In this document: one piece after another, positions 1 to 9,894 of the stretch | How positions within the stretch are numbered: position 1 is the first letter of the stretch | How the letters are laid out: the number at the start of each line of letters is the position of its first letter | From: Porticoccaceae bacterium | GTDB lineage: Bacteria > Pseudomonadota > Gammaproteobacteria > Pseudomonadales > Porticoccaceae | NCBI GenBank assembly: GCA_024639885.1 | Contig: JAHEGD010000014.1 | Span: 39,919 to 103,918 of the forward strand | DNA length: 64,000 bases | Direction of reading: 5' to 3' | Program-made: the position numbers and the translations under genes | The notes under the pieces: generated by a model | What the model saw: only the letters and a program-made list of their open reading frames with translations | The model's database searches: none | What the model was told of the DNA's origin: nothing

Positions 1-276
1 GATGTACGCGACGCCAAAGAGTACGCCGGCGGCCATATCCACGGCGCGCTGCACATACCGCACAGCAAGGTCGCCAACCAGCTTCACGAGCTTAACAAGC
101 ACCGAGAAAAAACCATCATCTTGGCCTGCAAAATGGGCCAGAGTGCCGCCGCTACCGGCAAGCTGCTGACCAAACAGGGCTACACCGTGCGCCGCTTGGG
201 CGGCGGTATGATGGAGTGGGGCAACCAAGGTATGCCAGTGGTCACTAAGGCCAGCGGCAAAGGCAAAGAGGCGTAA
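1..276 (+). CDS. Rhodanese-like domain protein (5' truncated by window edge)
   Basis: Frame 1 translates DVRDAKEYAGGHIHGALHIPHSKV...ILACKMGQSAAATGKLLTKQGYTVRRLGGGMMEW, rhodanese-like with active-site Cys loop; stop at 274-276. Confidence 0.85.
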   Translation, partial: DVRDAKEYAGGHIHGALHIPHSKVANQLHELNKHREKTIILACKMGQSAAATGKLLTKQGYTVRRLGGGMMEWGNQGMPVVTKASGKGKEA

Positions 277-280
277 CCGC

Positions 281-550
281 ATGAGCGCGCCCGAGGTAAC
301 CGTTTATACCACCCGTTACTGCCCCTACTGCTCGGCGGCAACCCAGCTGCTGCAGAGCTTGGGGGTCGACTTCAACGAGATTTCCGCTGACAATAACCCC
401 AAGCTGCGCAGCCAGTTGCGCGAGCGCAGCGGCCAGCACACAGTGCCGCAAATTTGGATTGGCGAGCATCACGTCGGTGGGTTCACCGACCTCCAGCTGC
501 TTGCCCAGCGCGGCACGCTCAGCGAGCTGCTCGCCGGTAGCACCGCTTAA
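281..550 (+). CDS. grxC: Glutaredoxin 3
   Basis: CPYC motif, TVPQIWIGEHHVGGFTDL; next to secB. Confidence 0.93.
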   Translation: MSAPEVTVYTTRYCPYCSAATQLLQSLGVDFNEISADNNPKLRSQLRERSGQHTVPQIWIGEHHVGGFTDLQLLAQRGTLSELLAGSTA

Positions 551-587
551 CCCAATACACTTTTACTCAAACAATAAGGCCAATACC

Positions 588-1088
588 ATGACTGAAGAGA
601 CACCCGTAGCCGCTGCCAGCGAAGAGAAGCCCGGCGTACAATTTGCCCTGCAACGGATCTACCTGAAAGATTTCTCGTTTGAATCGCCGCAGGGCGTCAA
701 GGCGTTTACCTCGCAGGCCAAACCCAAGGTCAACCAAGAGCTCAACACCAAAACCGCCAAAATTGAGGACAACCTCTACGAAGTGGCGCTGCGTCTCACC
801 GTGACCGTTGCCGACGGCGAAGAGACTCTCTATCTGGTTGAGGTTGAGCAGGCCGGCCTGTTTGCCATCACCGGCCTAGAAGACCAGCAGCTAGCCCAGG
901 TGCTTAACACTGCCTGCCCGAACATTCTATTCCCGTACGCGCGCGAGGCGATCGACAACACCCTAACCAAAGCGACTTTCCCGCCGCTGCTGTTGCCGCC
1001 GATTAACTTTGACGCGCTGTTTGCCTCTGCTGTACAGCAGGCGCAGGCAAAAGCCGACGAGCAGAACAGCGACGCAACCGAGCACTAA
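588..1088 (+). CDS. secB: Protein-export chaperone SecB
   Basis: QFALQRIYLKDFSFESP...ILFPYAREAIDNTLTKATFPPLLLPPINFDALF; ATG at 588 is internal to the ORF-track call. Confidence 0.95.
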   Translation: MTEETPVAAASEEKPGVQFALQRIYLKDFSFESPQGVKAFTSQAKPKVNQELNTKTAKIEDNLYEVALRLTVTVADGEETLYLVEVEQAGLFAITGLEDQQLAQVLNTACPNILFPYAREAIDNTLTKATFPPLLLPPINFDALFASAVQQAQAKADEQNSDATEH

Positions 1089-1110
1089 ACGCGCCCGCTA
1101 GCCGCTAGCC

Positions 1111-1137
1111 AAAACGCCCGCGCAACGCGGGCGTTTT
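1111..1137. terminator. Rho-independent terminator between secB and ntrC (convergent)
   Basis: AAAACGCCCGCGCAACGCGGGCGTTTT hairpin. Confidence 0.8.
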
Positions 1138-1148
1138 GCTATCTGCGA

Positions 1149-2585
1149 TTAGCTGATGCCGTACTCTTTGAGCTTGCGGGTGAGTGTGTTGCGCCCCCAG
1201 CCGAGCTTGTCGGCGGCATCGCGCTTGCGCCCGGCGGTGGCATTCAGGGCCGCCTCTATCAGCACCCGCTCGGCCAACTCCACCGCGCGCTGGGCGACAT
1301 CCATCCGGTCACTGGCCAGCTCGGTTGCCGCCCAGCCGGCCAGCAGCTGTGGCCACTGTTCGGCGCTGGCTAGCGGCGCTACCGCCGGCGCCGGCGATGC
1401 TGCCGCAGCGGCACCCAGCAGATCGGCCGGCAGGTCGGCCGGCAGCACCTCGCGGCCGGCGGCCATCACGGTTAGCCAGCGGCAGGCGTTCTCGAGTTGG
1501 CGGACGTTGCCCGGCCACGGCAGCGCCACCAGCTGCGCCTCGGCAGCTGGCGACAGCAGCTTGCTCTCTACCCCCAACTCGGTGGCGGCGCGCTGAAAGA
1601 AGTAGCGCATCAGCTGGGGAATATCTTGGCGTCGCTCGGCCAGTTTGGGCAGCAGGATACGGATCACATTGAGCCGGTGGAAAAGATCCTCGCGGAAGCT
1701 GCCAGCCTCAACCAGCTGTTCTAGGTTTTGATGGGTGGCGGCGATGATACGCACATCTACCTTCACCGAGGTGTGGCCGCCAACCCGGAAAAACTCGCTG
1801 TCGGCGAGCACCCGCAACAGCCGGGTCTGCGCCTCTTGGGGCATATCGCCAATCTCATCGAGAAACAGCGTGCCACCGTTGGCCTGCTCAAAGCGGCCCT
1901 CGCGGCGCGCCGCCGCACCGGTAAAGGCGCCCTTCTCGTGGCCAAACAGCTCAGACTCGATCAACTCGGCGGGGATCGCGGCCATGTTGAGGGCGATAAA
2001 CTTGCCGTCGCGGCGCGGACTGTGGCGGTGTAGCGCCTGCGCCACCAGCTCTTTGCCGGTGCCCGACTCGCCATTGATTAGCACGGTGATATTAGATTTA
2101 GAGAGCCGTCCAATCGCCCGAAACACCTCTTGCATGGCCGGTGCTTCGCCAATGATCTCTTGCGCTATCGGCAGCGACTCGTTGCTGCTGGCGCGCTCTT
2201 GCTGCTGCTCGGCGACCACGGCTAGCGCACGCTCGGCAACCGCTTGCAACTCATCTAGATCGAACGGTTTGGGCAGGTACTCAAAAGCGCCCCCTTCATA
2301 GGCAGCAACGGCACTGTCTAGGTCGGAGTGGGCGGTGGTGATAATTACCGGCAGCAGCGGCTGGGCGTTGTGCAGCTGCGCCAGCAGCTCAAGGCCATCG
2401 GTGCCGGGCATGCGGATATCCGATATCACCACCGCCGGGCGGTGGCTGGCAAAGGCTGCCAACAGCGCATCGGCGGAGTCAAAGGCGCGCACCGTGAGCT
2501 CGGCGCGCTGCAACGCGCGCTGCATCACTTTGCGCAGTGAGTGGTCATCTTCAGCCAGCCAGATCTGCTCTTTGGCGGGGGACAT
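1149..2585 (-). CDS. ntrC: Nitrogen regulation response regulator NtrC (sigma-54 activator)
   Basis: Receiver + AAA+ (GESGTGKELVAQALH, ELFGHEKGAFTGA) + Fis-type HTH. Confidence 0.95.
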   Translation of the reverse strand: MSPAKEQIWLAEDDHSLRKVMQRALQRAELTVRAFDSADALLAAFASHRPAVVISDIRMPGTDGLELLAQLHNAQPLLPVIITTAHSDLDSAVAAYEGGAFEYLPKPFDLDELQAVAERALAVVAEQQQERASSNESLPIAQEIIGEAPAMQEVFRAIGRLSKSNITVLINGESGTGKELVAQALHRHSPRRDGKFIALNMAAIPAELIESELFGHEKGAFTGAAARREGRFEQANGGTLFLDEIGDMPQEAQTRLLRVLADSEFFRVGGHTSVKVDVRIIAATHQNLEQLVEAGSFREDLFHRLNVIRILLPKLAERRQDIPQLMRYFFQRAATELGVESKLLSPAAEAQLVALPWPGNVRQLENACRWLTVMAAGREVLPADLPADLLGAAAAASPAPAVAPLASAEQWPQLLAGWAATELASDRMDVAQRAVELAERVLIEAALNATAGRKRDAADKLGWGRNTLTRKLKEYGIS

Positions 2586-2588
2586 AAG

Positions 2589-3728
2589 TTACCTCGTCGG
2601 TGCCGCGGCGGGGGTCGCCACCAGCGGCAGATAGATTGAAAATTCGGTATCGCCGGGCTGTGAGCGGCACTCAATAATGCCGCCGTGGTTCTGCACCAGT
2701 GACTGCGCGATGGTCAGCCCCAGGCCACTGCCCTCGGCGTGGCCGCTAACCATCGGGAAAAAAATTTTTTCGGCGATATCGGCGGCGATACCGGCGCCGT
2801 TGTCGAGTACATCAACCCGACACAGGTAGCGGTGCGGCGTGCCATTGATGGTGTAGTTGCGCTGGATGCGGGTGCGCAGCGTGAGTGTGGCGGCGGGCAC
2901 CTCGGCGAGCTCGCGGTGGGCGTTGCGGGCAATATTCAGTAGCGCCTGGATCAACTGCTCTTTATCGCCTACCAGTGGCGGGATACTCGGGTCGTAGTCG
3001 CGCAACAACGCGATCGGCGGGCCGGCCTCGGCCTCTACTAGCGCAGCGACGCGCTCGGTCACCTCGTGGATGTTTAGCTCGGCCAAGCTCGGTTTGTTGG
3101 TTGGCCCGAGCAGCTTGTCGACCAAGTTGCGCAGCCGGTCGGTCTCGTCGCGGATAATCGTGCAGAGCTCGTCGGCCTCATCGCGGACTGCCGCCGGCAG
3201 GTCGCTGGCGGCCAACTCAGCAGCCAGCAGCTGGGCGGCACCGCGGATACCGCCGAGCGGGTTTTTCACCTCGTGGGCGAGGCCGCGCACCAGTAGCCGC
3301 GAAGTGTCATGGGCAGTCAATAGCGCCTCTTCGCGCTCGATGCGCAAAAACCGGTCGACCGGCTGTAATTCGACCAGCAGCGCCCGGCCGAGCGGCTCGG
3401 GGGCGCCATCAAACGGCGACACGGTGTAATCAACTTGGGTTTGGGCGGCCGCGCCGCGGTGGAGAAACTCGTGACGGCGGGTGACTGGCTGGCCCTGCTC
3501 GAGCGCATCGCGCAGCGTGGCGCGGGCCATCTGGTCATCGGCAAACAGGTCGCTGGCTACCGCCTGCAACAGCCGTGGGCCGCTCAGCTGTAGCAGCGTC
3601 TGTGCCGAGGGGTTGGCGTAACAGACCCGCAGGCAGCTATCGACCACCAACACCGCGGTGTTGAGGCTCTCGAGCACCCGCTGCTCTAGTGGCAGCGCGG
3701 CGGAGTGGATAGGGGCGGGTTGGCTCAT
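2589..3728 (-). CDS. ntrB: Nitrogen regulation sensor kinase NtrB
   Basis: PAS + HisKA (GLAHEVKNPLGGIRGAAQLL) + HATPase (GSGLGLTIAQSLVQNHGG); adjacent to ntrC. Confidence 0.94.
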   Translation of the reverse strand: MSQPAPIHSAALPLEQRVLESLNTAVLVVDSCLRVCYANPSAQTLLQLSGPRLLQAVASDLFADDQMARATLRDALEQGQPVTRRHEFLHRGAAAQTQVDYTVSPFDGAPEPLGRALLVELQPVDRFLRIEREEALLTAHDTSRLLVRGLAHEVKNPLGGIRGAAQLLAAELAASDLPAAVRDEADELCTIIRDETDRLRNLVDKLLGPTNKPSLAELNIHEVTERVAALVEAEAGPPIALLRDYDPSIPPLVGDKEQLIQALLNIARNAHRELAEVPAATLTLRTRIQRNYTINGTPHRYLCRVDVLDNGAGIAADIAEKIFFPMVSGHAEGSGLGLTIAQSLVQNHGGIIECRSQPGDTEFSIYLPLVATPAAAPTR

Positions 3729-3950
3729 TGCGGGTCCGTTGGGTTGGGTGATGCCGTGCGCAGCGGCTACCGTGATCCATTGCTCACTATCGATATGCCA
3801 CGACTACTGCAATTACTACTGCAATTAACAGGCCAACTTAGCGGTTGGCGCCGCTAGCCGCGTTTTAATGCAATGCTAGCTACTGCGGCGCAGAGGGCGT
3901 GGTGGCGGGCCTGGCGCTGGCTGCGATCATAACAGCCGGCGAGCCAGTTT

Positions 3951-3967
3951 TGCACCACTTTGGTGCG
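3951..3967. promoter_or_regulatory. Candidate NtrC binding site upstream of ntrBC
   Basis: TGCACCACTTTGGTGCG, close to the NtrC dyad TGCACCAAAATGGTGCA; about 220 bp 5' of the ntrB start. Confidence 0.5.
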
Positions 3968-3972
3968 GGCGG

Positions 3973-4491
3973 CTACGGCGGGGTCGGCAGAGCCGGCAGG
4001 TGGTGGCGCTGCACATAGACCACCACCGGCTCGCTGGCCAGCAGTTGGCGGCCAGCGGCGTTGAGCAGAGCCACTTGCAGGCGCTGTTCACCGCGTTCGG
4101 GCAGCGCGATCCAGCAGCTGTTGTCGCTGCGCAGAAGCGCTACCGGCTGGCCGTTGTGCAGGCACTGGTAGTGCTCGCCGGCCGCCAGTGTGCCGCCGAT
4201 CTGAGCCTGCACCAGCACGCCGGCAACGGCGTGGCCGACCGGGCTGCCGCTGGTCGGTGCCGTGATGGTGATATGGCGGGCCCTGTTTGGGTTGCTATCG
4301 TTACGCCGTGAACGAACAACAGGGACGGTTGGCACAGCGGTGGTATTGAGCGGCGCCAACAGCAGCGGCTGGCCAGCCGGCTGGTCGCTATAGACGGGGC
4401 TGCCGGCCGCATCTTGGCTGCGGTAGATTGGCTGCTCGGCCAGCGCGGCGCTGGCTAGCAGTAGCGTTACAAGCAAGGTGATAGCGCGCAT
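3973..4491 (-). CDS. DUF4124 domain-containing secreted protein
   Basis: Signal peptide MRAITLLVTLLLASAALA then EQPIYRSQDAAGSPVYSDQPAG (DUF4124-like); internal ATG at 4491 preferred over the long ORF. Confidence 0.75.
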   Translation of the reverse strand: MRAITLLVTLLLASAALAEQPIYRSQDAAGSPVYSDQPAGQPLLLAPLNTTAVPTVPVVRSRRNDSNPNRARHITITAPTSGSPVGHAVAGVLVQAQIGGTLAAGEHYQCLHNGQPVALLRSDNSCWIALPERGEQRLQVALLNAAGRQLLASEPVVVYVQRHHLPALPTPP

Positions 4492-4546
4492 ACAGCGAGC
4501 ATAGTCGCCCTGCGCGGCGCGCGCCAGCGGCACCATCTGCCGGGCG

Positions 4547-4581
4547 AAAAAAAACCGCCGCGCCGGGGCGCAGCGGTTTTT
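4547..4581 (-). terminator. Terminator downstream of glnA
   Basis: A8-CCGC...GCGG-T5 hairpin read on either strand. Confidence 0.6.
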
Positions 4582-4624
4582 AGTGGGCCGGCGGCAGAGA
4601 GCCCGCCGGCCGCGTTTAAGCAGC

Positions 4625-6031
4625 TTAAACGCTGTAGTACATATCGAACTCAACCGGGTGGGTGGTGTGCTCAACACGGTAGACATCTTCCATCTTCAGG
4701 TCGATGTAGGCGTCGATCATGTCGTCGGTAAAGACGCCACCGGCGGTCAGGAAGCTGCGGTCTGCATCGAGGCACTCGAGTGCTTCGCGCAGGCTGCCAG
4801 CCACTTGTGGGATCGCGGCGGCCTCTTCTGCCGGCAGGTCGTAGAGATCTTTGTCGGCGGCGTCGCCGGGGTGGATCTTGTTGACCACACCGTCAATACC
4901 GGCCATCAGCAGCGCGGCAAAGCAGAGGTAGGGGTTGGCGATCGGGTCGGGGAAGCGCGCTTCGACACGCATCGCCTTCGGTGAAGAGACATAGGGGATG
5001 CGGATAGAGGCAGAGCGGTTGCGCGCCGAGTAGGCGAGCATCACCGGCGCTTCAAAGCCCGGGATTAGGCGCTTGTAGCTGTTGGTACCGGGGTTGGTGA
5101 AGGCGTTCAGCGCCTTGGCATGCTTGATGATGCCGCCGATGTAGTAGAGCGCAGTCTCGCTCAGGCCAGCGTAGCCGTCGCCGGCGAACTGGTTGACGCC
5201 ATCTTTCCAGAACGAAGAGTGGACGTGCATACCAGAGCCATTGTCGCCAACGATCGGCTTGGGCATAAAGGTAGCGGTCTTGCCGTAGGCGTGGGCGACG
5301 TTGTGAACACAGTACTTGAGCACCTGCACTTCGTCGGCTTTGCTGACTAGGGTGTTGAACTTAACACCGATCTCGCACTGGCCGGCGTTGGCCACTTCGT
5401 GGTGGTGAACTTCGATTTCGAGGCCCATCTGCTCCATGGCGGTACACATGGCGGCGCGCAGGTCGTGCAGCGAGTCGACCGGGGGCACCGGGAAGTAGCC
5501 GCCTTTAACGCGCGGGCGGTGGCCCATGTTGCCGTCGGGGTACTCTGCAGCGGTCGCCCAGGCGCCCTCTTCCGAGTTGATTTTGACAAAGGAGCCGGTC
5601 ATGTCGACGCCCCATTTGATGTCATCAAAGACAAAGAACTCGGGCTCGGGGCCGAAGAAGGCGGTGTCGCCCAGGCCGGTAGACTGCAGGAAGCCTTCAG
5701 CGCGACGCGCAACCGAGCGCGGATCGCGGTCGTAGCCTTGCATGGTAGAGGGCTCGATGATGTCGCAACGCACGATAATGGTCGACTCGTCGGTGAACGG
5801 GTCAACGATCGCGGTGCTGTCGTCGGGCATCAGAATCATGTCTGACTCGTTGATGCCTTTCCAGCCGGCAATCGATGAGCCATCGAACATCTGGCCGTTT
5901 TCAAAAAATTCGCCATCGACGACTTTAGCGGGAATGGTGACGTGCTGCTCTTTACCTTTAAAGTCGGTAAAACGCAGGTCTACCCAGCGCGCTTCAGTCT
6001 CTGCGATCAATTTCAGTGTATTTTCGGCCAT
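4625..6031 (-). CDS. glnA: Glutamine synthetase type I
   Basis: 468 aa; [51 protein letters not shown]. Confidence 0.98.
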   Translation of the reverse strand: MAENTLKLIAETEARWVDLRFTDFKGKEQHVTIPAKVVDGEFFENGQMFDGSSIAGWKGINESDMILMPDDSTAIVDPFTDESTIIVRCDIIEPSTMQGYDRDPRSVARRAEGFLQSTGLGDTAFFGPEPEFFVFDDIKWGVDMTGSFVKINSEEGAWATAAEYPDGNMGHRPRVKGGYFPVPPVDSLHDLRAAMCTAMEQMGLEIEVHHHEVANAGQCEIGVKFNTLVSKADEVQVLKYCVHNVAHAYGKTATFMPKPIVGDNGSGMHVHSSFWKDGVNQFAGDGYAGLSETALYYIGGIIKHAKALNAFTNPGTNSYKRLIPGFEAPVMLAYSARNRSASIRIPYVSSPKAMRVEARFPDPIANPYLCFAALLMAGIDGVVNKIHPGDAADKDLYDLPAEEAAAIPQVAGSLREALECLDADRSFLTAGGVFTDDMIDAYIDLKMEDVYRVEHTTHPVEFDMYYSV

Positions 6032-6178
6032 GCCTTCCTCCAGTGTAACGATTGCTATTGGGTTAATTGGTCGTCGCCAATGGCTCTGCCGTCGGCGGTT
6101 TATTGCTCACCGGGTGCCCCGGTGGTGTAAACGCTGCTCCAGCAGCCGCCAACTGGCCGCTACCGTTATTAGATTCTT

Positions 6179-6194
6179 TGCAAATGCCGTGCCA
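6179..6194 (-). promoter_or_regulatory. Sigma-54 promoter of glnA
   Basis: Minus strand TGGCACGGCATTTGCA matches TGGCACRNNNNTTGCW. Confidence 0.85.
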
Positions 6195-6256
6195 ACTGCC
6201 AGTAGCCGCCCATGTAGGCAGTTGGCTGCTCACTTGTCCAGCCGCATCCGGCAATT

Positions 6257-6273
6257 TGCACACTATTGGTGCG
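6257..6273. promoter_or_regulatory. NtrC enhancer site 1 (glnA)
   Basis: TGCACACTATTGGTGCG. Confidence 0.7.
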
Positions 6274-6287
6274 CACCCTGCCGAAAA

Positions 6288-6304
6288 AGCACCAACCTGG
6301 TGCA
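6288..6304. promoter_or_regulatory. NtrC enhancer site 2 (glnA)
   Basis: AGCACCAACCTGGTGCA; centre-to-centre 31 bp from site 1. Confidence 0.75.
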
Positions 6305-6498
6305 CCGTCAGCGACTGGCCGCCAACGAGTGAATAAGGCGGCTATCATGCCGACCGCGCGCCGATTTGTCACTCTCACTGTTTGACCGCCAGCGCCAGCG
6401 GCGCGTACCAACATGTCCGAAAAAACGCAAATAGTTGCTGTGGCAGGGGCGCTATTCACCTATAATCGCGCCTTTTTACGCGACCCGAGCCCCCTCCC

Positions 6499-8328
6499 AT
6501 GTCTAGCCATTCCTCGATTGACAAGTTACGCAACATCGCCATTATCGCCCACGTTGACCACGGTAAAACCACCCTGGTAGACAAACTGCTGCAGCAGTCC
6601 GGCACCCTTGACCGCAAGAATATGACCACCGAACGGATCATGGACTCGAACGACCAAGAGCGCGAGCGCGGCATTACTATCCTGGCGAAAAATACTGCAA
6701 TCACCTGGAACGACTACCGTATCAATATCGTCGACACCCCCGGCCACGCCGACTTTGGCGGTGAGGTAGAGCGCGTGCTGTCGATGGTCGACTCGGTACT
6801 GCTGCTGGTCGACGCGGTTGATGGGCCGATGCCGCAGACCCGCTTTGTCACCCAAAAAGCTTTCGAGAAAGGCTTGAATCCAATTTTGGTGGTTAACAAG
6901 GTCGACCGCCCCGGCGCGCGCCCGCACTGGGTGATGGACCAGGTTTTCGATCTCTTTGACCGCCTCGGCGCGACCGATGAGCAGCTCGATTTCCCGGTTA
7001 TCTACGCCTCGGCGCTGAACGGCATCGCCGGCCTAGAGCACGACCAACTGGCCGATGACATGACCCCGCTGCTAGAGATGATTGTCGATAAAGTGTCGTC
7101 ACCGGCGGTCGACTTAGACGGCCCGCTGCAGATGCAGATCAGCGCCCTGGACTACAACAGCTACGTCGGCGTCATCGGCGTTGGCCGCGTTAAGCGCGGC
7201 AAGATCGCCCCCAACGAGCAGGTGGTCGTGGTCGGTGCCGATGGCAAAACCCGCAAGGGCCGCGTGCTGCAGGTAATGGGTTACCAAGGGCTGGAGCGCG
7301 TCGACGTGACCAGCGCACAAGCCGGCGACATCATCTGTATTACCGGCGTCGACAAGCTTAATATCTCCGACACGATCTGCGCAGTTGACGCCCCTGAGGC
7401 GCTGCCGGCACTGACCGTTGACGAGCCGACCGTGAGCATGACCTTCCAGGTCAACGACTCGCCGTTCTCGGGCAAAGAGGGCAAGTACATCACCTCGCGC
7501 AATATCCGCGACCGGCTCGATCAGGAGCTGATCCACAACGTCGCACTGCGCGTAGTGCAGGGCGACAGCCCAGACAAGTTTGTGGTCTCTGGGCGCGGCG
7601 AGCTGCACCTGTCAGTACTGATCGAGAATATGCGCCGCGAAGGCTTTGAGCTGGGCGTATCGCGCCCCGAAGTGATCCAGAAAGAGATCGATGGCGAGAT
7701 CCACGAGCCTTTCGAGCAGATCGTCATCGACGTTGAAGAGCAGCACCAGGGCTCGGTGATGGAAGAGATGGGGCTGCGCAAAGCCGACATGACCAACATG
7801 GAGCCGGATGGCAAGGGCCGCGTTAAGCTCGAGTTTATGGCGCCATCGCGCGGCATGATCGGCTTCCGCTCGCACTTCCTGACTATGACTAGCGGCTCGG
7901 GCATCATGACCAGCATTTTTGACCACTACGGCCCGGCCAAAGCCGGCGAGCTGGCTGGCCGCCAGAACGGCGTACTGGTCAGTATGGCCACCGGCAAGGC
8001 GCTCGCTTACGCGCTGTTTAACCTGCAGGACCGCGGCCGTCTGTTCCTCGGCCACGGCGCCGAGATCTACGAAGGCCAAGTGATCGGCATTCACTCGCGC
8101 AGCAACGACCTGCCGGTTAACCCGACCAAGGCCAAGCAGCTCAACAACATCCGCGCCGCCGGCACCGATGAGAACCTGATCCTGGTACCGCGCATCAAGC
8201 ACACTTTGGAGCAGGCGCTCGAGTTTATCCAAGACGACGAGCTGGTAGAGGTGACGCCGGAGTCGATTCGCATCCGCAAAAAGCTGCTCAAAGAGAACGA
8301 GCGCAAGCGCTCAGGCAGCAAAGCTTAA
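6499..8328 (+). CDS. typA: Ribosome-associated GTPase TypA/BipA
   Basis: [35 protein letters not shown]; 609 aa. Confidence 0.97.
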   Translation: MSSHSSIDKLRNIAIIAHVDHGKTTLVDKLLQQSGTLDRKNMTTERIMDSNDQERERGITILAKNTAITWNDYRINIVDTPGHADFGGEVERVLSMVDSVLLLVDAVDGPMPQTRFVTQKAFEKGLNPILVVNKVDRPGARPHWVMDQVFDLFDRLGATDEQLDFPVIYASALNGIAGLEHDQLADDMTPLLEMIVDKVSSPAVDLDGPLQMQISALDYNSYVGVIGVGRVKRGKIAPNEQVVVVGADGKTRKGRVLQVMGYQGLERVDVTSAQAGDIICITGVDKLNISDTICAVDAPEALPALTVDEPTVSMTFQVNDSPFSGKEGKYITSRNIRDRLDQELIHNVALRVVQGDSPDKFVVSGRGELHLSVLIENMRREGFELGVSRPEVIQKEIDGEIHEPFEQIVIDVEEQHQGSVMEEMGLRKADMTNMEPDGKGRVKLEFMAPSRGMIGFRSHFLTMTSGSGIMTSIFDHYGPAKAGELAGRQNGVLVSMATGKALAYALFNLQDRGRLFLGHGAEIYEGQVIGIHSRSNDLPVNPTKAKQLNNIRAAGTDENLILVPRIKHTLEQALEFIQDDELVEVTPESIRIRKKLLKENERKRSGSKA

Positions 8329-8370
8329 GCCACTTTTGCCCAGCTACCTGCCGGGCAACTGCTAGGCTTC

Positions 8371-8410
8371 AAAAAGCCCGGATCGCGCACTGCGCGCTCC
8401 GGGCTTTTTT
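8371..8410. terminator. Terminator after typA
   Basis: AAAAAGCCCGGA...TCCGGGCTTTTTT. Confidence 0.8.
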
Positions 8411-8482
8411 GTCGTGCCAGCGCAGGTTAGCGCCACCTTGCAGTCAGACTCAGGCTGGCTTAACGGTAGCCGATGTTCCAGA

Positions 8483-8788
8483 TCACGCGCTGCGCGCCAC
8501 AGCATGAAGCTGAATGCCAAGCGCCGCCAAGACCTTAACCACGGTGTCAAATTGGGGTTTGGCACCGGGACGCAATGCTTTGTAGAGGCTTTCGCGGCCC
8601 AGCCCCGACGACTCAGCAATCTTGGTCATGCCGCTACTTTTTGCCACATGCCCGATCGCACTCAGTAGCTCGTCACTGTCACCGTCAGCCAACACCGCCG
8701 ACAGGTACTCGGCGATATCCTCAGCTGTGCGTAACTGGTCGGCCATCTCGAATTGAGTAAGCGTCTCCAGCGCAATCGTTGTCTCCAT
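8483..8788 (-). CDS. HTH-type antitoxin (putative addiction-module antidote family)
   Basis: LRTAEDIAEYLSAVLADGD...IAESSGLGRESLYKALRPGAKPQFDTVVKVLAALGIQL; overlaps toxin stop (TGATG). Confidence 0.85.
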   Translation of the reverse strand: METTIALETLTQFEMADQLRTAEDIAEYLSAVLADGDSDELLSAIGHVAKSSGMTKIAESSGLGRESLYKALRPGAKPQFDTVVKVLAALGIQLHAVARSA

Positions 8789-9087
8789 CAGGTACCTCCA
8801 ATCTGTTGCGCTATTCGCCGCGCTTTGCGGATATCTTGGCGCTGCGTAGATTTGTCTCCGCCAACCACCATTACAATTGTGGCGGGCGCTCTGGATAGGT
8901 AATACATGCGCCAACCGGGGCCGAAGAATTCGCGCATCTCATAGACACCATCGCCAACTGCTACCACGTCTCCAAGCAGACCGCGGATCGCCTTTTCAAG
9001 TCGTCGCGCCAATCGCATACGGGTCCTAGTATCATTCAAGCGGCCCAGCCACTCAGAAAACGCGGTGGTCATCAGCACTTTGTACAC
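8788..9087 (-). CDS. RelE/ParE-family toxin (HigB/Gp49-like)
   Basis: YKVLMTTAFSEWLGRLNDTRTRMRLARRLEKAIRGLLGDVVAVGDGVYEMREFFGPGWRMYYL; GTG start, toxin-first order. Confidence 0.85.
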   Translation of the reverse strand: MYKVLMTTAFSEWLGRLNDTRTRMRLARRLEKAIRGLLGDVVAVGDGVYEMREFFGPGWRMYYLSRAPATIVMVVGGDKSTQRQDIRKARRIAQQIGGT

Positions 9088-9098
9088 ACTAACACCCT

Positions 9099-9116
9099 TG
9101 TATCCTTTAGGATACA
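9099..9116. promoter_or_regulatory. Inverted-repeat operator candidate upstream of the TA pair
   Basis: TGTATCCT-TT-AGGATACA, perfect 8-bp arms, 11 bp 5' of the toxin start. Confidence 0.7.
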
Positions 9117-9167
9117 GCTATTGTCGACTCACTCTCCTAGTTATAGCCGATCCGCTCTGTTTTGTGC

Positions 9168-9749
9168 TCAATCGCTATGGGGGTAACAGTGGCAGCTGGT
9201 TAAGTGATCGTTCACTACGCCCATTGACTGCAGATAGGCGTAGCAGATAGTTGAGCCAAAAAAATTAAAGCCGCGTTTTTTCATCGCCTTGCTGATGGTG
9301 TCAGAGAGCTCGGTGGTGGCTGGGATATCGGCGTGGCGGGCGTAGCGGTTGAGCCGCGGTTGGCCGTCGACATAGCCCCATAAATAATTAGAGAAGCTGC
9401 CGTAGTCGGCCTGCACCGCCAAAAAGCAGCGCGCGTTGTTGATCGCCGACTCGATCTTTTTGCGGTTGCGGATTATGCCGCTGTCAGCCAACAACCGAGC
9501 GATATCCGTCTCGCCGTAAGCGGCGATGCGGGCCGGGTCAAACCCCTCGAAGGCGCGCCGGTAACCGTCGCGGCGGCGCAGGATGGTGATCCACGACAGC
9601 CCGGCCTGGGCGCCCTCAAGAATTAAGTACTCAAACAGCGTTGCGTCATCGTAGCTCGGCACCCCCCACTCGGTGTCGTGGTAGTGCTGGTAGAGCGGAT
9701 CGTCGCCGCACCAGTCGCAGCGCTTGATGGGAGTGGTTGGGCTGGCCAT
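9168..9749 (-). CDS. tag: DNA-3-methyladenine glycosylase I
   Basis: RCDWCGDDPLYQHYHDTEWGVPSYDDATLFEYLILEGAQAGLSW. Confidence 0.95.
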   Translation of the reverse strand: MASPTTPIKRCDWCGDDPLYQHYHDTEWGVPSYDDATLFEYLILEGAQAGLSWITILRRRDGYRRAFEGFDPARIAAYGETDIARLLADSGIIRNRKKIESAINNARCFLAVQADYGSFSNYLWGYVDGQPRLNRYARHADIPATTELSDTISKAMKKRGFNFFGSTICYAYLQSMGVVNDHLTSCHCYPHSD

Positions 9750-9894
9750 AGCGTGCTCACAGCAGATTAACGGGCAGACAGTCTGACCCGTTTTAGCGGC
9801 CGCATCAATGCGCCGGCGCGGTTGTTACGCCGCGTTGATTGGCCGACAATAGCGGCCTGCCACTACCGCCCCCCCCCCGAGTGAGATAAAACCG

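Noticed and set aside
3846-3990. Alternative-frame extension after the DUF4124 stop (…AVAARTKVVQNWLAGCYDRSQRQARHHALCAAVASIALKRG*)
   Set aside because: Reads plausibly as protein but has no start or RBS and I recognise no family; a frameshift in the DUF4124 gene cannot be shown from sequence alone
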